Source: Actinomycetes bacterium
Lineage (GTDB): Bacteria > Actinomycetota > Actinomycetes > Streptosporangiales > Streptosporangiaceae
Length of the DNA: 64,000 nucleotides
Assembly: GCA_021793235.1 (NCBI GenBank)
Contig: JAJYTD010000001.1
Coordinates: 434,001 to 498,000 of the forward strand
Direction: 5' to 3'
Each line of letters opens with the position of its first letter. Position 1 is the stretch's first letter. Made by a program: the position numbers and the translations under genes. Below, piece by piece: positions 1 through 8,216 of the stretch. The notes below the pieces were generated by a model. It made no database searches. It had not been told where the DNA came from and saw nothing but the letters and a program-made list of their open reading frames with translations.

Positions 1-464
1 CCCTCGGAGTCCTTCTCGTCCCGGGCGAGCCGGACGGCGACGACGTCGTCGCCCGCGACACTGAGGTCCCAGCCGATCGTGATCTTCTCGGCTCCGGGGT
101 TGGCCGCTGTGAAGTCGGTGACCTCCTGGTCGGTGATCCGGGCCAGGCTGTCGGTCAACGGGGCGGCGTTGGGGATCGTGGGGTAGGACACCTCGACCGC
201 GACGTCGCCGTCCTCGGTGGTCTTCTCCTCGCCGAGGCCCACCACGTTCTCCGGGGCGACAACGGTGAGCTCATCGGCCTCGCCGGTCGCCTTGGGACGG
301 TCGTCCTCCTGCTCTGAGCTCTGCTGGGCCTCCTGGACGGAACAGGAGGAGAAAGCCAGGACGATGATCGCGGAGAGGGTGCTGATGCGGATGGTCCCCG
401 TCCAGGGGTCGATGCCTGAAGCACTGCGGGGAGTACTGGTACGGCCGGGGGGTTCTTTCGTCAA
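1..464 (-). CDS. Putative lipoprotein, 3' end cut off by window edge
   Basis: This is an open frame on the minus strand running off the left edge. I start it at a TTG (complement of 462-464) preceded by a GGGAAAG ribosome-binding-like sequence. The N-terminus has basic residues, then a hydrophobic stretch (about residues 30-38) ending in Phe-Ser-Ser-Cys, which resembles an imperfect lipobox, followed by a Gln/Ser/Glu-rich linker. The visible C-terminal part contains Ser-Tyr-Pro, Ile-Pro-Asn and Leu-Thr-Asp patterns reminiscent of DUF3298/RsiV-like extracytoplasmic domains. That family link is tentative. It is divergent from metE. The start codon is uncertain because no ATG or GTG lies nearby in frame. 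Confidence 0.6.
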   Translation of the reverse strand, partial: MTKEPPGRTSTPRSASGIDPWTGTIRISTLSAIIVLAFSSCSVQEAQQSSEQEDDRPKATGEADELTVVAPENVVGLGEEKTTEDGDVAVEVSYPTIPNAAPLTDSLARITDQEVTDFTAANPGAEKITIGWDLSVAGDDVVAVRLARDEKDSE

Positions 465-665
465 GGCAGGGCGTCTTTCCCTTATGCGGAGTGTCTGGAC
501 CCGATCGGTATGTCTCCGGGAGGACCGTGCGGGTTCCGGAAGGAGTGGTATCGGTTCGGACTCGGTATCCCATATATACGGGGCGCCACCTCCACAGAGC
601 CGGAAGAAGACATGGTCGTGCCCAGTGCGGTCCCGTGAAACCGGGGACGGGGAGCCGGAAGGGGT

Positions 666-694
666 ATGGCCGCAAAGCGGCATGTACCTATACT
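666..694 (+). promoter_or_regulatory. Candidate metE promoter
   Basis: A TATACT hexamer at 689-694 matches a -10 box and sits just upstream of where the cobalamin riboswitch begins. No good -35 hexamer is visible 17 bases upstream. The position fits a transcript starting near 700 that carries the whole aptamer. Confidence 0.35.
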
Positions 695-699
695 GTCAC

Positions 700-895
700 C
701 GCGGTCGGTACACACGCGGCGAAAGCCGCGTGTGTCGCAAGAGGGAACCCGGTGCGAATCCGGGACTGCCCCGCAGCGGTATGTGGGAACGAAAGTCGCC
801 ACAAGCACTGGGCGTCCGCGCCTGGGAAGCGGCGGCCGGTAGGAGGATGCGGCGGTCACCGCCGCGCCGCGCCCACAAGTCCGAATACCTGCCCA
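700..895 (+). promoter_or_regulatory. Cobalamin (B12) riboswitch upstream of metE
   Basis: The segment has the conserved landmarks of an adenosylcobalamin aptamer. A 10-bp hairpin with a GAAA loop lies at 711-734. The conserved core with GGTGCGAATCCGGGACTGCC and CCGCAGCGGTA lies around 751-782. The closing B12 box, AAGTCCGAATACCTGCC, lies near 876-892. Its place ahead of metE matches the known arrangement in which B12 shuts down the B12-independent methionine synthase. The boundaries are approximate, since I could not run a covariance model. Confidence 0.9.
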
Positions 896-900
896 CCGCC

Positions 901-922
901 CGCGGAAGCATTCGCTTCCGCG
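901..922 (+). terminator. Expression-platform hairpin of the riboswitch
   Basis: A perfect 9-bp stem (901-909 with 914-922) with a 4-base loop lies directly behind the B12 box. There is no T-run, so it may act as a Rho-assisted terminator or as part of a switch with downstream sequence rather than as a classical intrinsic terminator. It lies about 100 bases before the metE start. Confidence 0.5.
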
Positions 923-1024
923 GTGGTCCGCGTGCCTCGAGGGAGGGCATGGGTGGGCGCCGCCCTCGCATGCCCTTTTCGACTCCCGGACCTTCAGGCT
1001 GATCGACGAGGGGAAGAAGAAGCC

Positions 1025-3334
1025 ATGCGAAACCGCGGCACGATCCATGGCGGTGGCGCCACGACCACCGTTCACGGTTACCCGCGTATCGGCCCCGACC
1101 GCGAACTCAAGCGGGCGAGCGAGGCCTACTGGGGCGGCGAGATCTCCGCGCAGGAGCTCGACGCGGTCGCGGCGCGGCTGCGCCGCGATGCCTGGGAGAC
1201 CCTCCGCGACGCCGGAGTCGGACAGATCCCGTCCAACACGTTCTCCTACTACGACCACATGCTCGACACGGCGGTGCTCTTCGGTACGCTCCCCGGCCGC
1301 TTCGGCCCGCCGCCCGGAGCGGCCGAGGGCCGCGAGGCCGAACTGCGGCACTACTTCGCCATGGCCCGGGGCACCGACGACGCCGCACCCCTGGAAATGA
1401 CGAAGTGGTTCGATACCAACTACCACTACCTCGTCCCCGAGCTGTCACCGCACACCCGCCCGCACGTGGCCGGCGGCAAACCGCTGTCGGAGTACACCCA
1501 GGCCAAGGGGCTGGGCATCGAGACCCGCCCGGTACTGGTCGGGCCGCTCACCTTCCTGCTGCTGGCTAAACCGGCCTCCGGTGCCCCGGAAGGGTGGCGG
1601 CCCCTGGACCTGCTCGACGATCTGCTCCCTTGCTATGCGGAGCTGCTCGGGCGCCTGGCCGCGGCGGGTGCCCGAACCGTGCAGTTGGACGAGCCGATCC
1701 TGGCCACAGATGAGGGTCGGGCGGAACTCGGTGCGCTGAAGCGTGCCTACACGGCGCTCGGCGACCTCGCCGAACGGCCCGAACTGCTCGTCTCGACCTA
1801 TTTCGGCGCGATCGGTTCCGAGGCATTGGAGGTTCTGAAGCGCACCTGCGTGGAGAGTATCGGCCTGGACCTGGTGAGCGGCCCCGAGTCGGTCCATGAG
1901 CTCGCGAGCGTCTCCGGTCTGGGTGACAAGACCTTGGTCGCCGGGGTCGTTGACGGCCGCAACGTGTGGCGTGCCGACGTCGCCACGGCCCTCTCGACTT
2001 TGGGCTCCCTGTTGGGCCTGGCCCGCGAGGTCGCGGTGAGCACATCGTGCTCGCTGCTGCACGTGCCCATCGACCTGGATCTCGAGACCGGCTTGGCCCC
2101 ACAACTGCGTGAGCGCCTGGCCTTCGCCCGGCAGAAGGTCGACGAGGTGGTCCTGCTCGGCCGCGCGATGTCGGCCGACAGCGAAGGCATCGCCGCGGAG
2201 CTGGACCAGGCGCGCACACCGGCGCCCCCACTGTTCACGAATCAGCGGGTACGCGCTCGGCTCGACGCGCTCGGAGCTGAGGATTCCTGGGCCAGGGCCG
2301 AGCAGCGCGAAGAGGCCGGCGCCGGCAAGGAGCCGCTGCTGGCGACCACCACCATCGGTTCGTTCCCGCAGACGGCCGATGTGCGCCGGGCACGCGCCGA
2401 CCACCGGGCCGGGAGAATCGGCACCGATGAGTACGAGCAGCGCATACGCGCTGAGATCGACCGCGTCATCGCGCTGCAGGAGGACATCGGCCTGGACGTG
2501 CTGGTCCACGGCGAGCCCGAGCGCAACGACATGGTGCAGTACTTCGCCGAGCGCCTGGAGGGGTTCACCACCACTGAACGGGGATGGGTACAGTCCTACG
2601 GTTCGCGGTGCGTGCGCCCGCCGATCCTCTACGGCGACGTCTCACGGCCCGAGCCGATGACGGTCGACTGGATCACCTATGCCCAGTCGCGCACGGCCAA
2701 ACCGGTCAAGGGGATGCTCACCGGCCCGGTGACGATGCTGGCGTGGTCGTTCGTCCGGGACGACCAGCCGCTGGGCGATACCGCTCGCCAGGTGGCACTC
2801 GCCCTGCGCGACGAGGTCGGGGACCTGGAGCGCGCGGGAATCCGGCACATCCAGGTCGACGAGGCCGCCTTGCGCGAGCTGTTGCCGCTGCGCGCACAGC
2901 AGCGCGCCGACTACCTCGACTGGGCGGTCAACGCGTTCCGGCTGGCCACGTCGGGGGTGGCGCCGAGTACGCGGATCCACACCCACATGTGCTATTCGGA
3001 ATTCGGCCGGATCGTCGGGGCGATCGAGGCGCTCGGTGCCGACGTCACGAGTGTTGAAGCCACTCGTTCGCACATGGAACTGGTGGACGACCTCGCCGCT
3101 GCCGATTACCAGCGGGGGATCGGTCCCGGTGTCTACGACATCCATTCGCCGCGGGTGCCGTCGGTGGAGGAGATCGAGGCGGCGCTGCGCGGTGCGTTGC
3201 GAGCGGTCGCCCCGGAGCGGCTGTGGGTCAACCCCGACTGCGGGCTGAAGACCCGGGGCTATGCCGAGATCGAGCCGGCCCTGCGGAACATGGTGGAGGC
3301 GGCGCGGCGGATCCGGGCGGACCTGACCGGATGA
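1025..3334 (+). CDS. metE: Cobalamin-independent methionine synthase
   Basis: The product is 769 residues, near the usual MetE length. It transfers the methyl group of 5-methyltetrahydropteroyl-triglutamate to homocysteine in the cytoplasm, the last step of methionine synthesis. The N-terminal half starts with the typical His-Gly-Tyr-Pro-Arg-Ile-Gly segment. The C-terminal catalytic half carries the zinc ligands His654, Cys656, Glu678 and Cys739. Each is offset by exactly 13 from E. coli His641, Cys643, Glu665 and Cys726. I chose the ATG at 1025 because it follows a purine-rich GAGGGGAAGAAGAAG; the frame is open far upstream, through the riboswitch, but that part is not coding. The cobalamin riboswitch predicts repression when B12 is available. 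Confidence 0.97.
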   Translation: MRNRGTIHGGGATTTVHGYPRIGPDRELKRASEAYWGGEISAQELDAVAARLRRDAWETLRDAGVGQIPSNTFSYYDHMLDTAVLFGTLPGRFGPPPGAAEGREAELRHYFAMARGTDDAAPLEMTKWFDTNYHYLVPELSPHTRPHVAGGKPLSEYTQAKGLGIETRPVLVGPLTFLLLAKPASGAPEGWRPLDLLDDLLPCYAELLGRLAAAGARTVQLDEPILATDEGRAELGALKRAYTALGDLAERPELLVSTYFGAIGSEALEVLKRTCVESIGLDLVSGPESVHELASVSGLGDKTLVAGVVDGRNVWRADVATALSTLGSLLGLAREVAVSTSCSLLHVPIDLDLETGLAPQLRERLAFARQKVDEVVLLGRAMSADSEGIAAELDQARTPAPPLFTNQRVRARLDALGAEDSWARAEQREEAGAGKEPLLATTTIGSFPQTADVRRARADHRAGRIGTDEYEQRIRAEIDRVIALQEDIGLDVLVHGEPERNDMVQYFAERLEGFTTTERGWVQSYGSRCVRPPILYGDVSRPEPMTVDWITYAQSRTAKPVKGMLTGPVTMLAWSFVRDDQPLGDTARQVALALRDEVGDLERAGIRHIQVDEAALRELLPLRAQQRADYLDWAVNAFRLATSGVAPSTRIHTHMCYSEFGRIVGAIEALGADVTSVEATRSHMELVDDLAAADYQRGIGPGVYDIHSPRVPSVEEIEAALRGALRAVAPERLWVNPDCGLKTRGYAEIEPALRNMVEAARRIRADLTG

Positions 3335-3340
3335 CGGCCG

Positions 3341-3367
3341 GCCCTGCGGGGCCGTCCCCCGCAGGGC
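3341..3367 (+). terminator. metE terminator hairpin
   Basis: This is a perfect 11-bp GC-rich stem (3341-3351 with 3357-3367) with a 5-base loop, beginning 7 bases after the metE stop. No T-run follows, which is usual in actinomycetes. Confidence 0.6.
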
Positions 3368-3393
3368 TGCGGTAGGAGGCTCGGCAGGAGAAA

Positions 3394-3428
3394 CGAGGGT
3401 GTGCGGGCGCGGCGCCCGCACACCCTCG
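3394..3428. terminator. Long inverted repeat, probable bidirectional terminator
   Basis: Arms of 17 bp (3394-3410 and 3412-3428) are perfectly complementary around a single central base, giving a very stable hairpin on either strand. It lies between the convergent ends of metE and the membrane-protein gene ending at 3464, so it can serve both transcripts. Confidence 0.7.
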
Positions 3429-3463
3429 CTGCTGTACTCGGGTTGTAGCCGTCAGCGGCCCGA

Positions 3464-4555
3464 TCAGTTGCCGATCATGTTCAGCGACTGCTGGCCGAGG
3501 TCGTTCATCATGCCTTCGACGTCGCTGTACTCCAGCGGGGCCGGGGTGTTCTCGTCAGCGGAGAGCCCAGGGGACATCGAGAGGTAGACCTCGACGTTGA
3601 TGTTCCCTTCGCGGATGAGCAGAGTGGCGACCGAGTAGTTGGTTCCGATCGTCTCCTGGGTGGTGAAGACGAGCTTGGCCTCTTCGCCGAGGTTGATGTC
3701 CTCTTCCTCCAGGACCTCGGTCGGGGTGATCTCGTTGTCCTCATCGGTGGCGTAGTCGACGGCGGACTGGAAGTCGTCCTTGGCGCCCTCGATCGAGTCC
3801 GACCCGGAGTAGGGGGTGGCGTAGGCGATCGAGAATGTGCCGAACTGGTCGTTTTCGCCCTCGACGCTCCACCGGCAGGTGGAGGAGTAGTCGCTGAGGC
3901 TCTTGCTCCCGTCCGAAAGCCGGTACTCCTCCAGCTTGGATTCGGGGAGCGAAGAACAGGGGTCCTCAGGGAGCGCGTAGGGGGGCTCGCCCTTGGGGCC
4001 CTCGTTGCCTTCTTCGCCCTCTTCCGCCTCCTTCTCGGAATCCTTCTCTTCAGCCGGCGAGGAGGACGTGTCCTCAGGCGGCGAGCCGGCCTGGGCGTCG
4101 TCCCCGGTGGGACGCAGCAGCATGACCAGTACCGCGATCACCAGGACGATGATGACACCGCCGCCGGCGATCACGATCCACAGACCGGCACTGCTCTTCT
4201 TCGGCGGAGGGTAGCCGCCGCCCACGGGACCTCCGGCCCCTCCGGGGCCGTAGGGAGGCTGGCCGCCGGCGAACATCTGCTGTTCATGGGGCTGCTGGAA
4301 CTGAGGGGTGCCGGCCCCGTGCTGGGGACCGGTGCCGTAGCCCTGAGGGTAGCCGGGCTGACCTCCGGTGCCGGGGTCTCCGTAGGGGGGTTGCTGATAA
4401 GGGCCGCTCGCATACTGCTGGCCGGGGTGGGGGCCACCCTGCTCGGGCCCGGGCTGACCGTAGGAGCCGCCATAGGGTGGCTGCTGCCCTCCAGAGTTGC
4501 CCTCGCCATCCTGCGGGAATTGCGGTGGCTGTGTGTAGGGTCCGTTGTCGCTCAT
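3464..4555 (-). CDS. Pro/Gly-rich single-pass membrane protein with DUF3558-like ectodomain
   Basis: The product is 363 residues. The first ~125 residues are a low-complexity cytoplasmic region rich in Pro, Gly, Gln and Tyr. One transmembrane helix follows (residues ~136-160, running from Leu-Trp-Ile to Met-Leu-Leu), then an acidic Ser/Glu linker and an extracellular domain. That domain has Asp-Pro-Cys and Cys-Arg-Trp segments, a two-cysteine pattern resembling DUF3558 proteins of actinobacteria; the assignment is tentative. I start at the ATG complementing 4553-4555 because AGGGGAG precedes it and the upstream frame is not protein-like. Function is unknown. Confidence 0.8.
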   Translation of the reverse strand: MSDNGPYTQPPQFPQDGEGNSGGQQPPYGGSYGQPGPEQGGPHPGQQYASGPYQQPPYGDPGTGGQPGYPQGYGTGPQHGAGTPQFQQPHEQQMFAGGQPPYGPGGAGGPVGGGYPPPKKSSAGLWIVIAGGGVIIVLVIAVLVMLLRPTGDDAQAGSPPEDTSSSPAEEKDSEKEAEEGEEGNEGPKGEPPYALPEDPCSSLPESKLEEYRLSDGSKSLSDYSSTCRWSVEGENDQFGTFSIAYATPYSGSDSIEGAKDDFQSAVDYATDEDNEITPTEVLEEEDINLGEEAKLVFTTQETIGTNYSVATLLIREGNINVEVYLSMSPGLSADENTPAPLEYSDVEGMMNDLGQQSLNMIGN

Positions 4556-5123
4556 GACTCCCCTCGCGCCAGCTGCGTTCTCAGTAGTCCGTGTGACGCG
4601 CGTTGGCGCGTTTGTGGTTCCATTCGAATGGCTCGCACGCCGCACACCAGTAGGCGCACGGCAGCCATGCACACCCGACCCGACCCCTCATACCCGCGCT
4701 ACCGCGGACGGTGGGGATAGGAGTTCCGGTGCGTTCCCCATGTACGGGCCGGTCCGCCGCAGTCGGGCGGCTCAGCCCATGCAAAAGGCTCGGGACTTGG
4801 CATCTTAACTTCTGAGTGTGGCCCCGGTGCAGCGCGGTCCGGGAGAAACGTTGTGGATTGTCACCATTTCGTGGTGTGCTCGTGCAGGCACAGCCGACTG
4901 GCGAGACCCAATCCGCTCTGGTTGCGGAGGTATCGCAGAGGGGTAGAAGGCGTGGCTGAATTCGGCGCGGGATGATTTCTTCGAGATCGTTGCGCGATCG
5001 CAACCATCCGGCATCGGTTCCCCGGACGCGAGCGCTGATCGGGGATTACGGTAGAACCGCGATGGCCACCATCTCCCGAATCTCGTCCCACTGGTCACCG
5101 GACATGTGACAGGAAGGGCTGCG
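4556..5123. other. Intergenic region with two palindromes, no confident gene
   Basis: No open frame here has a credible start or protein-like composition. The stretch must hold the promoters of the divergent flanking genes. Two symmetric sites stand out: the perfect 12-bp palindrome CCATTCGAATGG at 4620-4631 and a 6-bp inverted repeat GTTGCG/CGCAAC with a 4-base spacer at 4989-5004. Either could be an operator. The binding protein is unknown. Confidence 0.5.
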
Positions 5124-5285
5124 ATGTCGTCTTCCACACCTCCGCCGCCCCACCCCGGGCTGGGCCGCCATCGTCGATACGGCTTCTTTGCCTGGTTTGT
5201 CTTCATCGTCGCCATCGGCGCGGTTCTGGCCCTGGCCGGCGGATGCCTGGCGGTGATGTACGGGCCAGTCCTCACCGGCGGCTGA
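5124..5285 (+). CDS. Small membrane protein, 53 residues
   Basis: The ATG at 5124 follows a GGAAGGG ribosome-binding site 5 bases upstream. The product has a Pro/His-rich N-terminus (residues 5-18, with Arg-His-Arg-Arg), then one transmembrane helix from about residue 20 to 45 (aromatic start Tyr-Gly-Phe-Phe-Ala-Trp-Phe, then Val/Ile/Ala/Leu), and a short Gly-rich tail. Basic residues before the helix predict the N-terminus inside. It ends 31 bases before the convergent stop of the coiled-coil secreted protein gene. I do not recognise a family. It is short, but the ribosome-binding site, hydrophobicity pattern and high third-position GC support it. Confidence 0.65.
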   Translation: MSSSTPPPPHPGLGRHRRYGFFAWFVFIVAIGAVLALAGGCLAVMYGPVLTGG

Positions 5286-5316
5286 CCGGGCTGCGCGGCG
5301 GGGCCGGGCGGCCGTC

Positions 5317-6354
5317 TCAGAACATCGAGATGTGCACGTGGTCGAAGTGGTTCTCGGTGATACTGCCCCGGTCGGCCATGTCCCGCCAGCCCTCGTCGCC
5401 GCGGCGGATGTCCCAGATCTTCTGCCGGTAGATGATGTACATGATGCCCAGCCGGTCGGCGTTCTCCTGCGCCCACTCGGAGATGGCGTAGCCGTGGTCG
5501 ATCTGGTCCTGCGAGGGCATCTGCCCGTTCTTGTCGACCATGAAGTCACACGCCCGGCCCTTGGGGTGCTCACCCACGATGTAGCCCCCCACGGGGCGGT
5601 AGCATCCGACGCCGCCGTGCTCTTTGTTCTCCCCGAACTTCTCGATGATGAGTTCCCGCATCTGCTCGGTTCGCGGGGTGAGGTTGTACTTACCGCCCAT
5701 CGTCTGCTCGGGGTAGTCGGCGATCAGCTCCTGGACCTCCTCCCGTTGCTCCTCGAGCTCATCCAGGTCCGCCTCCACTTCGGCGACCTTCTCGTCGGCA
5801 CTGGCCTGCGCCTTCTCGTCACGGGCGATGGCCTGCTCCAACTGCTCGACCTTGTCGTGGTTGGTGGTGGACAGGTGCGAGACGATCTGGGCCTGGTCAA
5901 TGATGTCCTGCGGCTCCTCCTCCACGAAGAGGGTCAGTGAGGGATCGACGCCGCCGCTGGTGTAGCTGGCGATCGCGAGCCGACGGACCTGCTCTTGTGC
6001 CTCGTCGACCTTCTCCTGCGTCTTCTCTGCGCGCTTCTCGGCTTTTTCCGCGTCCTCCATGACGCCTTCCATGTCGCGCAGTTCACCGTTGTACTCGCCG
6101 CTCAGCTTGTCGGCGCGGTCGCGAAGGGAGTCCAGGCTCTCCTCGGGTTCCATGGGAGGCATGGCGGCCGCCGCGGGCGAGGAAGCGGGCACTACGGTGC
6201 AGGCCGCCAGTAGAGCCGCAGCCAGTGCCGACGCCGGGCCGCGGCGGTGGATGGCACGGCAGAAGGCCGTGGCCGCGCTCCAGTACGGGCGTGGGGGATC
6301 GGGCGCCCAGAAATCAGCGAAGTCGTCCGCATCGGTTGATCGTTCGGGCTCCAC
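5317..6354 (-). CDS. Secreted coiled-coil protein with ARB_07466-like C-terminal domain
   Basis: The product is 345 residues from a GTG start (complement of 6352-6354) with GAGGAG 8 bases upstream. A signal peptide (Ala/Leu-rich, ending Ser-Ser-Pro-Ala-Ala-Ala-Ala) occupies about residues 38-65 after a long N-terminal lead. A Glu/Lys/Ala-rich coiled coil (residues ~75-210) resembles the helical region of NlpC/P60-type cell-wall proteins. The C-terminal ~115 residues carry Gly-Arg-Ala-Cys-Asp-Phe and the closing Asn-His-Phe-Asp-His-Val-His. This pattern matches the ARB_07466/VldE-like domain found in actinobacterial secreted proteins and is reminiscent of M15 peptidase metal sites. A role at the cell wall is inferred, and enzymatic activity is not shown. 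Confidence 0.8.
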   Translation of the reverse strand: MEPERSTDADDFADFWAPDPPRPYWSAATAFCRAIHRRGPASALAAALLAACTVVPASSPAAAAMPPMEPEESLDSLRDRADKLSGEYNGELRDMEGVMEDAEKAEKRAEKTQEKVDEAQEQVRRLAIASYTSGGVDPSLTLFVEEEPQDIIDQAQIVSHLSTTNHDKVEQLEQAIARDEKAQASADEKVAEVEADLDELEEQREEVQELIADYPEQTMGGKYNLTPRTEQMRELIIEKFGENKEHGGVGCYRPVGGYIVGEHPKGRACDFMVDKNGQMPSQDQIDHGYAISEWAQENADRLGIMYIIYRQKIWDIRRGDEGWRDMADRGSITENHFDHVHISMF

Positions 6355-6379
6355 GTAGGCCGCTCCTCGACTGGCGCGA

Positions 6380-6403
6380 GGGGCCCGCAGGAAGGCGGGC
6401 CCC
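6380..6403 (-). promoter_or_regulatory. 5'-leader hairpin of the secreted coiled-coil gene
   Basis: A perfect 9-bp GC stem (6380-6388 with 6395-6403) and a 6-base loop lie 25 bases upstream of the GTG start. It could influence translation or mRNA stability. I do not recognise a riboswitch class in it. Confidence 0.35.
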
Positions 6404-6705
6404 CGAACATGGGTCTGATGCTCAAGCGGCAGCGCGTTCTTCTTACCGCGCGCCGGGCCCGCGGGCAGGGGCGGGGAGATCCGGCCCCGTGCCGATCGCT
6501 TCATCCACGCACACGGGCCGCTGTCGAGTCTACGGCTCCCGGCAAGTATGGGGGCGGATGTCGCCATGAGAGTGTTTCTGACCAGGTGATCAACGCGGTC
6601 GTGCGGGGTGGGAGCGCGCGAACGCGCGAACGCCCGAATGTGATGTTGCTCTCAGTAGTCGTTCGGTCTTGGGTAACGGTTGAATTTCGTCCATGTGTCC
6701 GGGGA

Positions 6706-6734
6706 TTGACTTGTGTCTCAAGAGGGCGTTTTCT
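6706..6734 (+). promoter_or_regulatory. Candidate cebE promoter
   Basis: TTGACT at 6706-6711 is a good -35 box. A 17-base spacer leads to TTTTCT at 6729-6734, a weak -10. The CebR operator begins 3 bases later, so a bound repressor would cover the transcription start. Confidence 0.5.
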
Positions 6735-6736
6735 TT

Positions 6737-6750
6737 TGGGAGCGCTCCCA
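6737..6750. promoter_or_regulatory. CebR/CelR operator
   Basis: The site is the perfect 14-bp palindrome TGGGAGCGCTCCCA. It is identical to the operator known for CebR of Streptomyces and CelR of Thermobifida. It lies 59 bases upstream of the cebE start codon, directly after the candidate promoter, and the cognate LacI-family gene is the last gene of this locus. Cellobiose or cellotriose binding to CebR would release it. Confidence 0.93.
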
Positions 6751-6809
6751 AGCGTCGGGGGGAATGGGGCGTGTTCAGGCTGGATTTCCTTGATGTAAGG
6801 GGTCGCAAA

Positions 6810-8099
6810 ATGACTATGCGTATGCGCGGTGCCAGAGCGGCCGCCGCGTTGGTGGGTGGAGGAGCCCTGGTACTCGCCGCCACCGCGTGCGGCGGGGACG
6901 GCGGTTCCGGCGGTGACGTCGAGCTGGTGATCGACACCTTCGGCGTGATGGGCTATGACGAGCGCATCAAGCAGTTCGAGGAGGAGAACCCCGGCGTCAC
7001 CGTCGAGGAGCGCAACGTCACCGACGTCGCGGACTACACTCCCCAGCTTCAGCAGAACATCGCTGCGGGCAGCGGTGCGGGCGATGTGGTGGCCATCGAG
7101 GAGGCCAACATCGCGCAGTTCCTCGTCCAGGCCGACAAGTTCGCCGACCTGAACGAGTACGGCGGCGCGGACCTGAAGGACGACTTCCTCGAGTGGAAGT
7201 GGGAGCAGGGCACCACGCCCGACGGCGCGCTCATCGGGCTCGGCACCGACATCGGCGGCATGGGCATGTGCTACAACGTGCCCCTGTTCGAAGACGCCGG
7301 TCTGCCCACCGACCGCGAGGAGGTCGGCGAGCTCTGGCCGACCTGGGACGACTTCATCGAGACGGGCGAGGAGTTCATGGAGGCCGACACCGGTGCCTCC
7401 TTCGTCTCCACGATCCAGCCCTACTTCCGCGCGGTCACGGCCCAGGCCGGGGGCGAACCCTTCCAAGACACCGAGGGCAGCCTCGTGCTGGAGGAAAACG
7501 ACGCCACCCGCGATTCCTACGACACCGTCACCGACATGTCGGAGGCGGGCCTGTCCGCGAGCCTGCCGATCTGGTCGGACGAGTGGAACGCCGGTATTCA
7601 GAACAACACCTTCGCGACTCTGCCCTGCCCGGCCTGGATGCTCGGCCACATCGAGAGCACCGCGGGCGATGAGGGCCTGGGCCGCTGGGATGTCGCCGCT
7701 GTCCCCGGAGGCGGAGGCAACTGGGGCGGTTCCTTCCTCGCAGTGCCCGAGCAGAGCGAGCACCCCGAAGAGGCGGCCGAGCTCGCCAAGTTCCTGACCA
7801 GCCCCGAGGGGCAGCTCTCCGCGTGGAACGAGGCCAACACGCTGCCGTCCTCCCCGGAGGCGCTCGAAAGCCCTGACGTGACGGAGTTCACCCGCGAGTA
7901 CTTCAACGACCTGCCGGTCGGTGAGATCTACGCTCCGTCGGCCCTGGAACTGGAGCCTGTCTATTACGGACCGGACACCCAGAGCATCGACGACGCCTTC
8001 CGCGCCGCACTGGAGTCGGTCGAACAGGGCCAGGCGTCCCCCAAGGAAGGGTGGGACACCGCGGTCGAGGAGAGCAAGCGCGCGGTGGGCGAAGGCTGA
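6810..8099 (+). CDS. cebE: Cello-oligosaccharide ABC transporter, solute-binding lipoprotein
   Basis: The product is 429 residues. It has a signal peptide with a lipobox ending Ala-Ala-Thr-Ala-Cys at residues ~22-26, followed by a Gly/Ser linker and an extracytoplasmic binding protein of the MalE-like SBP_bac_1 family. It is exported, anchored to the membrane and delivers sugar to the CebFG permease. Cellobiose/cellotriose specificity is inferred from the CebR operator, the neighbouring GH1 beta-glucosidase and the gene order. The ATG at 6810 has AAGGGG 7 bases upstream. No ATPase gene is present in this locus; in streptomycetes the shared MsiK ATPase fills that role. Confidence 0.9.
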   Translation: MTMRMRGARAAAALVGGGALVLAATACGGDGGSGGDVELVIDTFGVMGYDERIKQFEEENPGVTVEERNVTDVADYTPQLQQNIAAGSGAGDVVAIEEANIAQFLVQADKFADLNEYGGADLKDDFLEWKWEQGTTPDGALIGLGTDIGGMGMCYNVPLFEDAGLPTDREEVGELWPTWDDFIETGEEFMEADTGASFVSTIQPYFRAVTAQAGGEPFQDTEGSLVLEENDATRDSYDTVTDMSEAGLSASLPIWSDEWNAGIQNNTFATLPCPAWMLGHIESTAGDEGLGRWDVAAVPGGGGNWGGSFLAVPEQSEHPEEAAELAKFLTSPEGQLSAWNEANTLPSSPEALESPDVTEFTREYFNDLPVGEIYAPSALELEPVYYGPDTQSIDDAFRAALESVEQGQASPKEGWDTAVEESKRAVGEG

Positions 8100-8114
8100 C
8101 CCCGCGCACGATCA

Positions 8115-8181
8115 GGGCGGCCCGGTAACTCCCCTTGGCGGCGGAACATTCCATTTCTCCGCCGTCAGAGCCGGGCCGCCC
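8115..8181 (+). promoter_or_regulatory. Intergenic stem-loop between cebE and cebF
   Basis: The 11-bp perfect arms GGGCGGCCCGG (8115-8125) and CCGGGCCGCCC (8171-8181) enclose a second stem (CGGCGGA/TCCGCCG). Such structures after binding-protein genes commonly protect the upstream mRNA and reduce read-through, so that binding protein exceeds permease. That role here is inferred. Confidence 0.6.
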
Positions 8182-8216
8182 GCCCATTCATCCGATTTCA
8201 CGAATAGGAGCGCGAC

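Noticed and set aside
751-765. tRNA T-loop-like sequence (GTGCGAATCC)
   Set aside because: It is part of the cobalamin riboswitch core; no tRNA cloverleaf or CCA-proximal stem surrounds it.
6355-6560. Possible c-di-AMP (ydaO) riboswitch before the secreted coiled-coil gene
   Set aside because: Cell-wall protein genes of actinomycetes often carry it, but I could not match the conserved segments; only a simple hairpin is seen.
6607-6640. Second CebR operator and GCGCGAAC direct repeats upstream of cebE
   Set aside because: TGGGAGCGC matches only one side of the palindrome, and the short repeats are of the kind expected in GC-rich DNA.
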